Positions 30,480 to 57,700 of a stretch of DNA of 64,000 bases are shown in pieces. Origin of the DNA: Pycnopodia helianthoides (lineage: Eukaryota; Echinodermata; Asteroidea; Forcipulatida; Asteriidae); NCBI GenBank assembly GCA_032158295.1, contig CM063243.1, positions 9,388,302-9,452,301 on the forward strand. The letters run 5' to 3'. The position numbers were made by a program, and so were the translations under genes. The notes below the pieces were generated by a model, which was given only the letters and a program-made list of their open reading frames with translations, had not been told where the DNA came from and did not search any database. The stretch's first letter is position 1, and each line of letters begins with the position of its first letter.

Positions 30480-33400
30480 GGTGGGAGAATATTATGAAGG
30501 GACTAGGGTACGAAGGGGCCAGGGTAGGAAGTGACCAGGGTACGAAGTGACCAGGGTACAAAGTGACCAGGGTACGAGGTGACCAGGGTTCGAAGTGACC
30601 AGGGTACGAAGTGAAGGTACGAAGACGAAGTGACCAGGGTACGAAGTGACCAAAGTACGAAAAGACCAGGGTACGAAGTGACCAGGGTACGAAGTGACCG
30701 GGGTCAAAGTGACCAAGGTACGAAGTGACCAGGGTAAGAAGGGACCAGGATAGGAAGTGACTAGGGTACAAAGTGACCAGGGTACGAAGTGACCAGGGTA
30801 CGAAGTGACCAGGGTACGAAGTGACCAGGGTACGAAGTGACTAGGGTACGAAGTGACCAGGGTACGAAGTGACCAGGGTAGGAAGTGACCGGGGTACGAA
30901 GTGACCGGGGTACGAAGTGACCAGGGTACAAAGTGACCAGGGTTGGAAGTGACCAGGGTTTAAAGTAACCAGGGTACGAAGACAAAGTGACCAGGGTAGG
31001 AAGTGACCAGGGTAGGAAGTGACCAGGGTAATAAGTCACCAGGGTAGGAAGTCACCAGGGTAGGAAGTGACCAGGGTACGAAGTGACCGGGGTCAAAGTG
31101 ACCAAGGTACGAAGTGACCAGGGTAAGAAGTGACCAGGGTAGGAAGTGACCAGGGTACAAAGTGACCAGGGTACGAAGTGACCAGGGTACGAAGTGACCA
31201 GGGTACTAAGTGACCAGGGTACGAAGTGACCAGGGTACGAAGTGACCAGGGTAGGAAGTGACCGGGGTACGAAGTGACCGGGGTACGAAGTGACCAGGGT
31301 ACAAAGTGACCAGGGTAGGAAGTGACCAGGGTTTAAAGTAACCAGGGTACGAAGACAAAGTGACCAGGGTAGGAAGTGACCAGGGTAGGAAGTGACCAGG
31401 GTAATAAGTCACCAGGGTAGGAAGTGACCAGGGTAGGAAGTGACCAGGGTAGGAAGTGACCAGGGTACGAAGTGACCAGGGTACGAAGTGACCAGGGTAC
31501 GAAGTGACCAGGGTACGAAGTGACCAGGGTATGAAGTGACCAGGGTACGTAGTGACCAGGGTACGTAGTGACCAGGGTACGAAGTGACCAGGGTACGAAG
31601 TGACCAGGGTAAGAAGTGACCAGGGTACGAAGTGACCAGGGTACGAAGTGATCAGGGTATGAAGGGACCAGGGTACGAAGTGACCAGGGTACGAAGTGAC
31701 CAGGGTATGAAGTGACAAGGGTACGAAGTGTCAAGTGACCAGGGTCTGAAGTGACCAGGGTCTGAAGTGACCAGGGTCTGAAGTGACCAGAGTACGTAGT
31801 GACCAGGGTACGTAGTGACCAGGGTATGAAGTGATCAGGGTACAAAGTGACCAGGGTACAATTAATGTGACCAGGGTACGAAGTGACCAGAGTTCGAAGT
31901 AACCAGGGTTCGGAGACGAAGTGACCAGGATACAAAGTGACCAGGGTAATAAGTGACCAGGGTAGGAAGTGACCAGGGTAGGAAGTGACCAGGGTACGAA
32001 AAGACCAGGGTACGAAGTGACCAGGGTACAAAGTGACCAGGGTAAAAAGTGACCGGGGTAAGAATTGACCAGGGTAGTGACCTGGGTACGAAGTGACCAG
32101 GGTACGAAGTGACCAGTGTAAGAAGTGACCAGGGTTTGAAGTAACTAGGGTACGAAGACAAAGTGACCAGGGTACAAAGGGACCAGGGTACAATGGGGAC
32201 CAGGGTGAGAAAAGACCAGGGTAGGAAGTGACTAGGGTACGAAGTGACCAGGGTACGAAGTGACCAGGGTAGGAAGTGACCAGGGTACAAAGGGACCAGG
32301 GTACGAAGTGACCAGGGTATGAGGCGACCGGGGTACGAAGCGACCGGGGTAAGAAGCGACTGGGGTAGGAAGCGACCGGGGTAGAAAGCGACCAGGGTAG
32401 GAGTGACCTGGGTAGGAAGTGACCAGGGTAGGAAGTGACCAGGGTAGGAAGTGGCCAGGGTAGGAAGTGACCAGGGTAGGAAGTGACCAGGGTAGGAAGT
32501 GACCAGGGTACGAAGTGACCAGGGTACGAAGTGACCAGGGTACAAAGTGACTAGGGTACGAAGTGACCAGGGTACGAAGTGACCAGGGTACGAAAGGACC
32601 AGGGTACGTGATGAGCAGGGTACATAGTGACCAGGGTACGAAGTGACCAGGGTACGATGTGACCAGGGTATGAAGTGACCAGAGTTCGAAGTAACCAGGG
32701 TACGGAGACGAAGTGACCAGGATACAAAGTGACCAGGGTAATAAGTGACCAGGGTAGGAAGGTGACCAGGGTACGAAAAGTACCAGGGTACGAAGTGACC
32801 AGGGTACGAAGTGACCAGGGTACAAAGTGAATTGGGGTAAGAAGTGACCAGGGTAGTGACCAGGGTACGAAGTGATCAGGGTAGAAGTGACCAGGGTACG
32901 AAGTGACCATGGTAGAAGTGACCAGGGTACGTAGTGACCAGGGTACGAAGTGACCAGGGTCTGAAGTGACCAGGGTAAAAAGTGACCAGGGTACGAAGTG
33001 ACCAGGGTAGGAAAGTGACCAGGGTTAGGAAGTGACCAGGGTACGAAAAGACCAGGGTACGAAGTGACCAGGGTAAAAAGTGACCGGGTAAGAATTGACC
33101 AGGGTAGTGACCTGGGTACGAAGTGACCAGGGTACGAAGTGACCAGTGTAAGAAGTGACCAGGGTTGAAGTAACTAGGGTACGAAGACAAAGTGACCAGG
33201 TACAAAGGGACCAGGGTAAATGGGACCAGGGTGAGAAAGAGACCGGGTAGGAAGTGACTAGGGTACGAAGTGACCAGTTACGAAGTGACCAGGGTAGGAA
33301 GTGACCAGGGTACAAAGGGACCAGGGTACGAAGTGACCAGGGTATGAGGCGACCGGGTACGAAGCTGACCGGGGTAAGAAGCGACTGGGGTAGGAAGGAC

Positions 33401-36105
33401 CGGGTAGAAAGCGACAGGGTAGGAGTGACCTGGGTAGAAGTGACCAGGGTAGGAAGTGACCAGGGTAGGTGGCCAGGGTAGGAAGTGACCAGGGTAGGAA
33501 GTGACCAGGGTAGGAAGTGACCAGGGTACGAAGTGACCAGGGTACGAAGTGACCAGGGTACAAAGTGACCAGGGTACGAAGTGACCAGGGTACGAAGTGA
33601 CCAGGGTACGAAAGGACCAGGGTACGTGATGACCAGGGTACATATTGACCAGAGAACGAAGTGACCAGGGTAGATGTGACCAGGGTATGAAGTGACCAGA
33701 GTCGAAGTAACCAGGGTACGGAGACGAAGTGACCAGGATACAAAGTGACCAGGGTAATAAGTGACCAGGGTAGAAGGTGACCAGGGTACGAAAAGACCAG
33801 GGTACGAAGTGACCAGGGTACGAAGTGACCAGGGTACAAAGTGATAGGGGTAAGAAGTGACCAGGGTAGTGACCAGGGTACGAAGTGACAGGGTATGAAG
33901 TGACCAGGGTACGAAGTGACCAGGGTAAGAAGTGACCAGGGTACGTAGTGACCAGGGTACGAAGTGACCAGGGTCTGAAGTGACCAGGGTAAAAAGTGAC
34001 CAGGGTACGAAGTGACCAGGGTACGAAGTGATCAGGGTATGAAGTGACCAGGGTACGAAGTGACCAGGGTAAGAAGTGACCAGGGTCTGAAGTGACCAAG
34101 GTCTGAAGTGATCAGGGTACAAAGTGACCAGGGTACGATGTGACCAGGGTACCAAATGACCAGAGTTCGAAGTAACCAGGGTAAGGAGACGAAGTGACCA
34201 GTATACAAAGTGACCAGGGTAGGAAGGTGACCAGGTACGAAAAGACCAGGGTACGAAGTGACCAGGGTACGAAGTGACCAGGGTACAAAGTGATTGGGGT
34301 AAGAAGTGACCAGGGTAGTGACCTGGGTACGAAGTGACCAGGGTACAAAGTGACCAAGTTACGAAGTGACCAGGGTATGAAGTGACCAGGGTCTGTAGTG
34401 ACCAGGGTACGAAGTGACCAGGGTACGAAGTGATCAGGGTATGAAGTGACCAGGGTCCGAAGTGGCCAGGGTACGAAGTGACCAGGGTACGAAGTGTCAA
34501 GTGACCAGGGTCTGAAGTGTCCAGGGTCTGAAGTGACCAGGGTCTGAAGTGACCAGGGTACGTAGTGACCAGGGTCTGAAGTGACCAGGGTCTGAAGTGA
34601 CCAGGGTACGTAGTGACCAGGGTACGAAGTGACCAGGGTATGAAGTGACCAGGGTACGAAGTGACCAGGGTACGAAGTGACCAGGGTACGAAGTGACCAG
34701 GGTACGAAGTGAGCAGGGTACGAAGTGAGCAGGGTACGAAGTGACCAGGGTACGAAGTGACCAGGTACGATGTGACCAGGGTATGAAGTGACCAGAGTTC
34801 GAAGTAACCAGGGTACGGAGACGAAGTGACCAGGATACAAAGTGACCAGGGTAATAAGTGACCAGGGTAGGAAGGTGACCAGGGTACGAAAAGACCAGGG
34901 TACGAAGTGACCAGGGTACGAAGTGACCAGGGTACAAAGTGATTGGGTACGAAGTGACCAGGGTAAGAAGTGACAGGGTACGTAGTGACCAGGGTACGAA
35001 GTGACCAGGGTCTGAAGTGACCAGGGTAAAAAGTGACCAGGGTACGAAGTGACCAGGGTACGAAGTGATCAGGGTATGAAGTGACCAGGGTACGAAGTGA
35101 CCAGGGTAAGAAGTGACCAGGGTCTGAAGTGACCAGGGTCTGAAGTGATCAGCGTACAAAGTGACCAGGGTACGATGTGACCAGGGTACCAAATGACCAG
35201 AGTTCGAAGTAACCAGGGTAAGGAGACGAAGTGACCAGTATACAAAGTGACCAGGGTAGGAAGGTGACCAGGTACGAAAAGACCAGGGTACGAAGTGACC
35301 AGGGTACGAAGTGACCAGGGTACAAAGTGATTGGGGTAAGAAGTGACCAGGGTAGTGACCTGGGTACGAAGTGACCAGGGTACAAAGTGACCAAGTTACG
35401 AAGTGACCAGGGTATGAAGTGACCAGGGTCTGTAGTGACCAGGGTACGAAGTGACCAGGGTATGAAGTGATCAGGGTATGAAGTGACCAGGGTCCGAAGT
35501 GGCCAGGGTACGAAGTGACCAGGGTACGAAGTGTCAAGTGACCAGGGTCTGAAGTGTCCAGGGTCTGAAGTGACCAGGGTCTGAAGTGACCAGGGTACGT
35601 AGTGACCAGGGTACGAAGTGACCAGGGTATGAAGTGACCAGGGTACGAAGTGACCAGGGTACGAAGTGACCAGGGTACGAAGTGACCAGGGTACGAAGTG
35701 ACCAGGGTACGAAGTGACCAGGGTACGAAGTGACCAGGGTACGAAGTGAGCAGGGTACGAAGTGAGCAGGGTACGAAGTGACCAGGTACGAAGTGACCAG
35801 GGTACGAAGTGACCAGGGTACGAAGTGACCAGGGTACGAAGTGACCAGGGTACGAAGTGACCAGGGTACGAAGTGACCAGGGTACGAAGTGACCAGGGTA
35901 CGAAGTGACCAGGGTACGAAGTGACCAGGGTACGAAGTGACCAGGGTTCGAAGTGACCAGGGTACGAAGTGAAGGTACGAAGACGAAGTGACCAGGTACG
36001 AAGTGACCAGGCTACGAAGTGGCCAGGCTACGAAGTGGCCAGGCTAAGAAGTGGCCAGGCTACGAAGTGGCCAGGCTAAGAAGTGGCCAAGGTACGAAGT
36101 GTCTG
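30480..36105. repeat. 16-bp satellite GTGACCAGGGTACGAA, about 350 units
   Basis: The whole 5.6 kb is copies of GACCAGGGTACGAAGT with variants (GGTAGGAAGT, GGTCTGAAGT, GGGTACGTAGT). Variant patterns recur at larger scale: the marker GTGTCAAGTGACC at 34494 and 35531 is 1037 bp apart with long matching flanks, and GTATGAGGCGACCGG at about 32.32 and 33.34 kb is about 1025 bp apart. The last 100 bp change to GTGGCCAGGCTACGAA. Three repeats make 48 bp, so a 16-residue pattern is read in all minus-strand frames; these long frames are not genes. Confidence 0.95.
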
Positions 36106-36553
36106 ACATTCGTTTGCTCTCCATTGACAATAACGCTTGACAGTGAAGGCCTTGCATGTGACGTTTTTGTTTTGAAAAGAAACAGGACAAAAATTGTCCA
36201 CATAACTACAATATTACTAGCCACAAAATATACCCAAGAGGTACTATAACTATTTTACTTACCAATTCAAGAGGGCAAACGGCTGAAAACAAACTTCTAA
36301 CACGTTTTTTCCGTGGTATCGGTAGCAGGAACTTCTGGTCAGGCCGAGGTCCGCCATTTTTAAAATCTTAACTGTGCGTGCGCACAACGTTCTGCGCACC
36401 GCCCGTTAAAATAATCGCGGAGATACTGGCCTTTGTTTTTTTTCCCCTATGTATGATGCTTGTGGTTCATTTTCGATACAAATTTACCCCCCCCCCCTCG
36501 CCTTCCCAATAAAACCCATAATCTTATAATAAATAATAATATTAATAGATTAA
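36106..36553. other. No gene seen; short GC-richer patch
   Basis: 36300-36420 is CG-richer (TGCGTGCGCACAACG, TTCTGCGCACCGCCCG). A C-run is at 36488-36496. I cannot assign a function. Confidence 0.4.
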
Positions 36554-36917
36554 AGGCACAGTACACATTTGGTAATGACTCTGAAAATTAAAGGCAATAA
36601 AAACTTAGCAGCCTTAGGTAGTTTTGAGAAACTTTTAACTTCGAAGTACTACGGTTATGGAAAATATATCACTTTTTATTCCCAAAATTTCATGAATCTG
36701 AAAAGCGTTTCTATCAGAAACGCTTCTCAGACTGTGTATTCCTACGGGGAATATTCTTCCTGCGTGAAAATATTCGCTCCGGTTTTTCGGTGATATCTCA
36801 ATACCGCGACCACCTTTTGAAGTGAAATTTTCACAGGCTAGTTTTATTGTATGTACCTACATTTATAAAGGATTAACACAATCAGTAGGATCCAATTACC
36901 AAACGTGTACTGTGCCC
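36554..36917. mobile_element. TTAA-target MITE, family 2
   Basis: TTAA at 36550-36553 and 36918-36921. The ends AGGCACAGTACACATTTGGT and the complement GGGCACAGTACACGTTTGGT match with two differences and continue AAT. A hairpin (AGAAACGCTT / AAGCGTTTCT) sits near 36703-36732. Non-coding; piggyBac/Kolobok-type target. Confidence 0.85.
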
Positions 36918-38275
36918 TTAAAGATGCAATTCATTTTCCCAACCCCCACCCATCCGCCCAAACGAGTCAGCGGAGAGAACAAACTAGTTTGGGGGTTTTG
37001 GGTTTCGTAATAAAGTCATAAACGGCGCCCCGTAATAAGCAGTTCAAGATATTTTTCCCGTGAGCGAAAACGGGGAGGGCAAACAAAATTCGACTGTACA
37101 AAAGAGTTAATTAGAGTCAATATAAAGGTGCGTTTTGTTAAAAAAAAAAAAAAGGGGGGGACATCTTACTTAGTTATGAAATTTCAAAAATTTAAATATA
37201 CAACTTGTTTTGTCCAAGTGATATTATGTTTGTTTGCTTTTTTCGGGAAAGGATGAGGGGCTAAATGCAACCATAAACATCGAAGTTCAAGTGAAAATGA
37301 ACTGGGTAATATTACTTGCACATAATACAATTGTTTGGCTCTGTGAATCTCATCTGAAATCATTCTCACCAGATTCCTACCAAGGTCTCCTTTAATTGAT
37401 TTGTTTAGATGTTCCTTTTTTAAATAGCAGGAAAGTAAAGATACGTATTCCAAAATAAACAGTCATTTTATGCTACTTTTATGTTTTATTTTACTTTAGC
37501 ATAATGTGCCATAACACCTTCAAAAACTCCAGAAAGTAACATAATTAGGTGAAGTGTTATTTACTTAGCAGTGGTCAACTGCCCAACTGCCAGTTAAATC
37601 CCATCGCTACATGTAAACCACTTCATAACAGTTCAAATCACAATTACCATGCTATAGACAGTGTTGAATGCCTTAAAATGTGGACCAGTGAACAAAATGG
37701 TGGATTTGTTATGAAACTATAGAAAAGCGAAAATAAAAGAATTTATTTATGAAGTGCTTCAGACTCTAGCTTTTTAAATCAAAAGGTAGTATACATCATG
37801 TCTTGTTTCCTAAGAGCAAAGTTCAAACGTCAAATTAATGGTTGCCATGGTAACAGCTGACCCTAATAAAAGTTTTTTGGGTTAAACTTTGAACCTAGAT
37901 AATTATTGAATAAATTCAGAAAAATTTAGGTGGTATTAGGATGCAGCGTCAACAAGTTACTGGCAAAAAGATGGTATACACTTTGTGCCCCCCCCTGCAC
38001 TGTTTTAGGCATCCATCTTCAATCATTTTCTCTACCTTTAATATTAATATTTCACATATGATCAACAGAAAGTTTTAATGTTACAACATAAATTTGGGTT
38101 GTACCCCTACACCGATGTGAGATAAGCACTGTCTACTCAGTGCATGTGCTTAGGAATCAACAGCATTTGTGTAAAACCCAAATTATACCCAGTATTAAAT
38201 TCATCAATTATTGGTGTCTGATAATATGCCCAAGAATTAAGGTAACCAAATCGATCCTTGTATATATTTACAATA
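36918..38275. other. No gene seen
   Basis: AT-rich, with an A-run and G-run at 37141-37160 and a C-run near 37988. No recognised exon of the neighbouring PHYH gene, whose last exon lies at 40182. Confidence 0.45.
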
Positions 38276-38436
38276 GATGGATTGCATTACCCGTCATTGA
38301 CCACCATTGCTGATGAATTGTGCACGCATGAAGAGCTATCATTGGCTAAGAGTCGTGCGTAGCACGTGCACTTTTCCATCGTTTTACATCGTTTTACATC
38401 AAAGATGGCGGTCAATGACGCGTATTGCAATCCATC
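38276..38436. mobile_element. 161-bp MITE with TA target duplication
   Basis: GATGGATTGCATTACCCGTC and the complement of the right end (GATGGATTGCAATACGCGTC) continue ATTGACCRCCAT on both sides. TA is on each flank (38274-38275, 38437-38438). Fits Tc1/mariner-type mobilisation. Confidence 0.85.
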
Positions 38437-39689
38437 TACATGTATACAATACAGGAAACGACTTTGTCATTATAAAATTTATATAGCCAAATATTTAGAC
38501 TGCACTTTTTTGTATGTACACTGAATTCTAAAATCGAGTAGCTAATGGTGATTTTGAGTTGCAACTGATACATTTAGGGTAGCATTTTGCTGTTTTATGC
38601 ATTGAAAATTGTTCACTGCAACGTATATTTGTTACCATCTTACTTCCAGCATTTTAGAATATTCTGTTGTTAAGTCATTACATGCACAGGCATGTGCTGT
38701 TTGCGCAAGGTGTTTGCTATTTTGTAAGTAATTTAAGGCCTTGCACTTAAGCTTTTTGTAAAGTAGCCCACCGGCCTAAACCGTACATTTTACTTTCCCC
38801 CGCCACGATTTGTTTACAAGTATTCTCATAAATGTGTCTTTCTGATGTATTAATGGTAGCGATCACAACCAGTCTAATGGTCAAATAAAGTTACATTCAC
38901 AAACTCAAAAATAAGGTTATTAAAGTTTATTATTCACATTTGAAAAGAATTAAATATAAGCAATTATAAACAAGTAGGCTGCACAGTTTTAGTAGCCCAC
39001 AGGGCAAGTTGAGAAGTGGTGTTTACTAGCCTATGGCACAGCAGTTTTCACTAGACAATGTACGCCAGGCTAGTGTTACGGGTGAGACCTGAATTTTACC
39101 AACAATTTACTTAATCCTATGTTCGAATGCTTTTCTTATGATGGCAACTAACTTTGTCTAAGAGGACCTTGAGATTTTGCAAAACATGTTAAAGGCAATA
39201 CCAATTGTTTTCGTTTCTTCATACATACACACAATGACCAGCACACTGCATTTCATTATGAGCTTCTGTCAGTCATCTGAACCAGTTTGCAGGAAGTGAG
39301 TGTGGCTTAGGCTACAGTGGAGTTCTGTCTCACTAAAAAAGCAGGATAGTTGCAAGGCTTTGCAAATCTTACATTCAATAGTGCCAATACATGCCATACA
39401 AAACATAAAATTTATACATAATTTTCATATAAACACATCAACAAAAGTAAGTCCCCCCCTCAACAGTTCATCATAACATTGTAAGGTAAAACATTTTACC
39501 AATACAACTAATTTAGAAATAATTCTATGACATGTTTCCTAAGTGTTGTTAAAAAATGAAAGATGTCCATGAATTCATGGCTGAATGGGCTCAAATAAAA
39601 GACAAAAACTGCCCTTCTCAAAAGTCACAAGAATTGCTTTTGACTGGCGCCCCTATACAAAGATATTGACAAAATAGGGAGACCGCTAA
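38437..39689. other. No gene seen
   Basis: AT-rich downstream flank of PHYH. No recognised feature. Confidence 0.4.
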
Positions 39690-39790
39690 CATTAGGGCTA
39701 GACAGCTCAGTTGGTAGGGCACCAGTACGTTAATCCGGATGTCGCAGGTTCAAGTCCCACTCTAGTAATTTTTTCTTTATTCAACCCAAA
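39690..39790 (+). mobile_element. tRNA-derived SINE segment
   Basis: GACAGCTCAGTTGGTAGGGC is an A-box-type sequence and GGTTCAAGTCC (39747-39757) a B box, spaced as in a tRNA gene. A T-run follows. The anticodon arm pairs poorly and lacks the usual T before the anticodon, so this is a tRNA-derived repeat, not a working tRNA gene. Confidence 0.65.
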
Positions 39791-40181
39791 GTTGTCTACA
39801 AGTTTACCCAGTCAGTTTCCCTTGTGGTTCATTACTTGATAAAAAAAATATTGTTGAACAGGTGAGTATCTTTCATAATTCTATGCCCATTATTTGTTGC
39901 TTTTAGATTGAGTAATTATGACTGCCTTACTTTCTTAAAGCACACTTTTCAAAAGCTGTTTAATAGTTATTTTGCACTATATTTATCATTGCTGCACGAC
40001 ACTATTTTTTGTGTCTTTAGTAAACCAAGCCTGTTTCCACTACCCCACTACCCCACTTGCATGAGCAGGGCAGCCAGAGTCATCACACTGTCAACCATTC
40101 ATATCAACCACCGTGTTGTCACTTACTCATACCAACCAACAACTTGCAACTCATTAATATCAACCATCTTGTATGGAGCCA

Positions 40182-54103
<13,922 letters not shown>

Positions 54104-54121
54104 TATTCCATTTCTGTGCAT

Positions 54122-54354
54122 TCTCAGCTTCGTACGTCTACTGTGTCCGTCCCCCCCCCACACCTCACGAGAGAGGGCGCTATTCTATCAACATTGTTTT
54201 GATGTGTGCGCTGCGATGCGGTGGACAGGATCACTAGCGCTGTACACTGATTTTCCTGTAGATGTCCCCCTCACAGGCAGAGTGCTAGTGGTTTATCATG
54301 ATACTGTAATTGTTTAGTGAAAGTTATAAATATATTCAAACAGTGGGACCAAAC
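54122..54354. promoter_or_regulatory. Putative shared promoter of PHYH and the transporter gene
   Basis: The interval lies between the PHYH start (54103 or 54121, minus) and the first donor of the transporter gene (54378, plus). TATAAA at 54325-54330 could serve the plus-strand gene. GTGTGCGCTGCGATGCGGTG at 54205-54224 is GC-richer. The two transcripts probably start here in opposite directions; start sites are unproven. Confidence 0.55.
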
Positions 54355-54378
54355 AGTGGACACCTCCAGGACTAGCTG
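54355..54378 (+). other. Untranslated first exon of the transporter gene (end supported)
   Basis: ACTAGCTG is followed by GTAAGTAAT at 54379, a strong donor. The 5' limit is estimated from the TATA box at 54325. The next acceptor (TCTTCCTCCAG) lies at 54681, just before the initiator ATG. Confidence 0.45.
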
Positions 54379-54681
54379 GTAAGTAATATTTTTCTTTCAC
54401 TGTATGGGATGGTACCGACCGTGGTAATGCTGCAGTATTCGTGGATAGTGCCGTAGTGGTACTGTGGCACTACACTGTAGTGTAGGACGCTTTTCGATTT
54501 AGAATAAAACTAGCCCTATCATGCCCATAAATACTTAGGGCCAATTGGATCTGAAACAAAATCCCTGACTCTCCTAATTCAATATTTGATCCATAAGAAA
54601 GTCTAGATCCTCCCCTCCCCTACGTTTTTTATTTTATTTTTTTGATTAAACATTTTTAACAGTTATTTTTTCTTCCTCCAG

Positions 54682-54753
54682 GAATGCTTGGCCTGAAAGG
54701 TTTCGGGAGCTGGTTTGTGTTTGCAGCGTACATCACACTATTTGTTAATAACA
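54682..54753 (+). CDS. Transporter coding exon 1
   Basis: Acceptor TCTTCCTCCAG, then ATG at 54684, encoding MLGLKGFGSWFVFAAYITLF and VNN, the first membrane helix. The donor is GTTAAG (54754), weaker than the others. Confidence 0.75.
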
Positions 54754-57700
54754 GTTAAGTCATCAAACTAATTGTTCCAAGCCACTTGAAGTTATGGATT
54801 CCAACCACTGCACCCCACTGAAACCCCACTGCAACCCCACTGAAACCCCACTGCAACCCCACAGCACCTCACTGCAACCCCACAGCAACCCCACTGCACC
54901 CCACAGCAACCCCACTGCACCCCACTGAAACCCCACTGCAACCCCACTGCACCCCACTGCAACCCCACTGCAACCCCACTGCACCCCCCCCCCCACTGCA
55001 ACCCCACTGCACCCCGCTGCACCCCCCACTAGGCTACATCCTGGAACAGTTCCATTGATAAGTGCTCCTGGGAACCACACGGTGACCACGCATACTTCAA
55101 AACAAACAAATGCTGGCTTGAAACTTGATTGAACAGTCCTAGATGTAGGATTTTCTCTATTTAATGAGCACTTCTCTTTTAAATAAGCGAGTTCGGCATT
55201 CTGACTGCGCATGTCCGAGATTTACTGGGTGAGAGTTCATTCGGGATAAACATTGGCACACGCGTACTAGCTCAGTGCACAAACACACGTTGTTCTTATG
55301 GCGCACCTGGATAGATGGCAGGCTTTCTCGGAAAATAAGTTAGTTGTTAATATATATATATTCCTTTACATGCTTTAAGCAGGGTTTTCCAACTAAATTG
55401 TATTTTGTGAGGCATTAAACAACGAAATTTTGCTCAAATGTAGCTGAGAAAAGCGAGTATTCGGGACCCCTTTGGTTAACACTAGGCACCGGGGCCGCCG
55501 CGGCCCGGCAGGGGCCCCGTTCGTTGTCGTACACCACTAAAAACACGGAGAAGTAAATCAACTCCAGAAATCAAAGACGATTTTATTGATATTTTGACTT
55601 TAAAAAAGGAAGGAAATTTGAATGTCAACTCTTATTTTTCTGCTCGATGATGAAATTCTCTCCATTTTTGTTTTCTTGAAAGCAATTTTTTAAATGAAAA
55701 GTTAAAGTATTGTCTTGCTATTAAATCCAGAACTTATTAATAATGTTAGTTGTGAGCTGGTTTTTACTAAATATTTGGCAAGTTATTTTGATAGAACTTT
55801 TGGTTAATTTATTTTTTTAGCCAATGAGGATTTGTGCTGCATTGAATTGTGTAAATAGCACGTTTCAGCTTTGTTTTGCAACTTCGGAAGAGGACGGTGT
55901 ACCTGTAGCCCACCCTTCATACTTTTCCAGGGTAAAAAAAGGTGACATCAACTAAAGTTACAAGGAGATTTAAATCATCTCCTCGCAAGTCTGGACCATG
56001 TTGAATGAGCTATAGGAAGACTCAAATGCTTCCAAATTCTCAAACATGTTTTGCCCATCACCCCCCCCCCCCTGATTGGTCAAATCTTCATCATTTATGC
56101 AGCAATCACTAATCTGTCACCCCCACTTGTAACATAAGTCATCCTGAGAAAAGTAAATGTTAAAGTTTCAATTTCTGTAAGATTTTGCCAAAGTATGGCA
56201 TGTGCAATTTATTCATAAAAGAACAAAACAGTTATAAAAACATACAGTTCAATCTGCAGCAAAACAAGTAGGCACAAAATGCATCTAATTGCTACTCATT
56301 GCATACAACATGCACATTACCTCTTACCAAATTAAGGATTATCTCTTATGCTTCCTTATGGCCGCTCTAGTGTGTACAAAAAGTTATTTATATTGTACTA
56401 TATTTTTACATTTCTATTTATATAATTATATTTAACATACACATTAAAGGAAATCATTTTCTGTAACGGCCTTCAAATGTGTGCATTATTTTCTTAAGAT
56501 TTTTTCCTTGTGATAACTTTGTTGTAAACATGTACATTCACTAAACATCATGGATTTCAATGAAAAATTGTTAATATTTTTGCCAATCCCATGTCAGTAT
56601 TTATCTATAGACAGTATTAACCATAATACTTAACAAAGTCAGGAAAAATAAACTTTTTTTTTAACACGTAGGCCTACTACCTGAAATATATCCATTTAAA
56701 ACTCAGTTTTGTATGTGTAGACAGTTTCAACCTCCGTCACACTTTTTCAAATTATGTCATGTGCAATAAAAGAGCAAGTGCATCCATTAACACGTTTATT
56801 TTTTATGTACATAAAACAGGACATTTTAAAAGTGTTTAGGTAAAAGTGTAGGCCCTATAGCAATTTGAACCTCTCTCTGGCAGTACCAAATAAATTAAAT
56901 ATCCTGATATGCTCATGTGAAAGACCTAGTGTTTATGTTAAAAATTAATTACCCTTCTTGGGTGTTTGTATTTCCAACTTAATCTCTTTTAATTAGCACC
57001 CTGTTATAAATAAAATTTCTGTTCGTGGTCGTGCTCCCAGAACCTCCAGCCGGTTCACCCGCTCGAACAGCTAGATTGTTTAGATGGTTGGCCAGTTCAA
57101 TATAACTGCATGGTAGGTAGCAACTGAAGAATCCCCTTTGACTCCCCTAGCCTAGCCATCCATCTGTGAGGTCTTGGACAGGATCTGGCAGCATAATGTC
57201 ACCATACTTTAGCAGCTCACGATATTGCTGAGCACTGCTGCCTCTTTTCCTCAGTTGCAGACGGCAGCACCGGGACCTTCAATTCTTCCTTTCTTCCCGT
57301 TCTTTTCAGTCCCCTGTCTGCTAAAAAGTTCTTCAAAGCTTAAACTTTCCATCGCATGAAGTCATCCAAACTCAAATTCTCGTAATTTTGATCACTCATA
57401 ATCTAAAAAATATTTGACCAAAAATTAAAGAAAAGCAAGAAGTGTGAGCCTATTCGCGTCTGCAAGATGCTAACACACTGCGTAACACACAAGCGCGTGT
57501 GACAACGGCGATGTTTATCCCGAATTACCTTTGACCTTTACCCAGCATGCATAGCGCGCGCGAAATGCCGAACTCGCTTATTTGCATGGAACTTCACAAG
57601 GGGCATCAAAGTATAGCAAACCACAGTTAAAAAAAGCAATGACTGGGGATGGTTGTGGGTTAATCCAAAACCAGAATTAGCATAATTTTCACAGTATTAA

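Noticed and set aside
30466..35537. Many long minus-strand open frames (up to about 490 codons) with YPGHFVPWSLRTLVTS pattern
   Set aside because: They follow from the 16-bp satellite, which reads as a 16-residue repeat in every frame. Breaks match unit indels, and there is no start context, splice sites or non-repeat domain.
39690..39790. A tRNA gene
   Set aside because: A and B boxes are good, but the anticodon stem has mismatches and the base before the anticodon is not T, so it is a tRNA-derived repeat.
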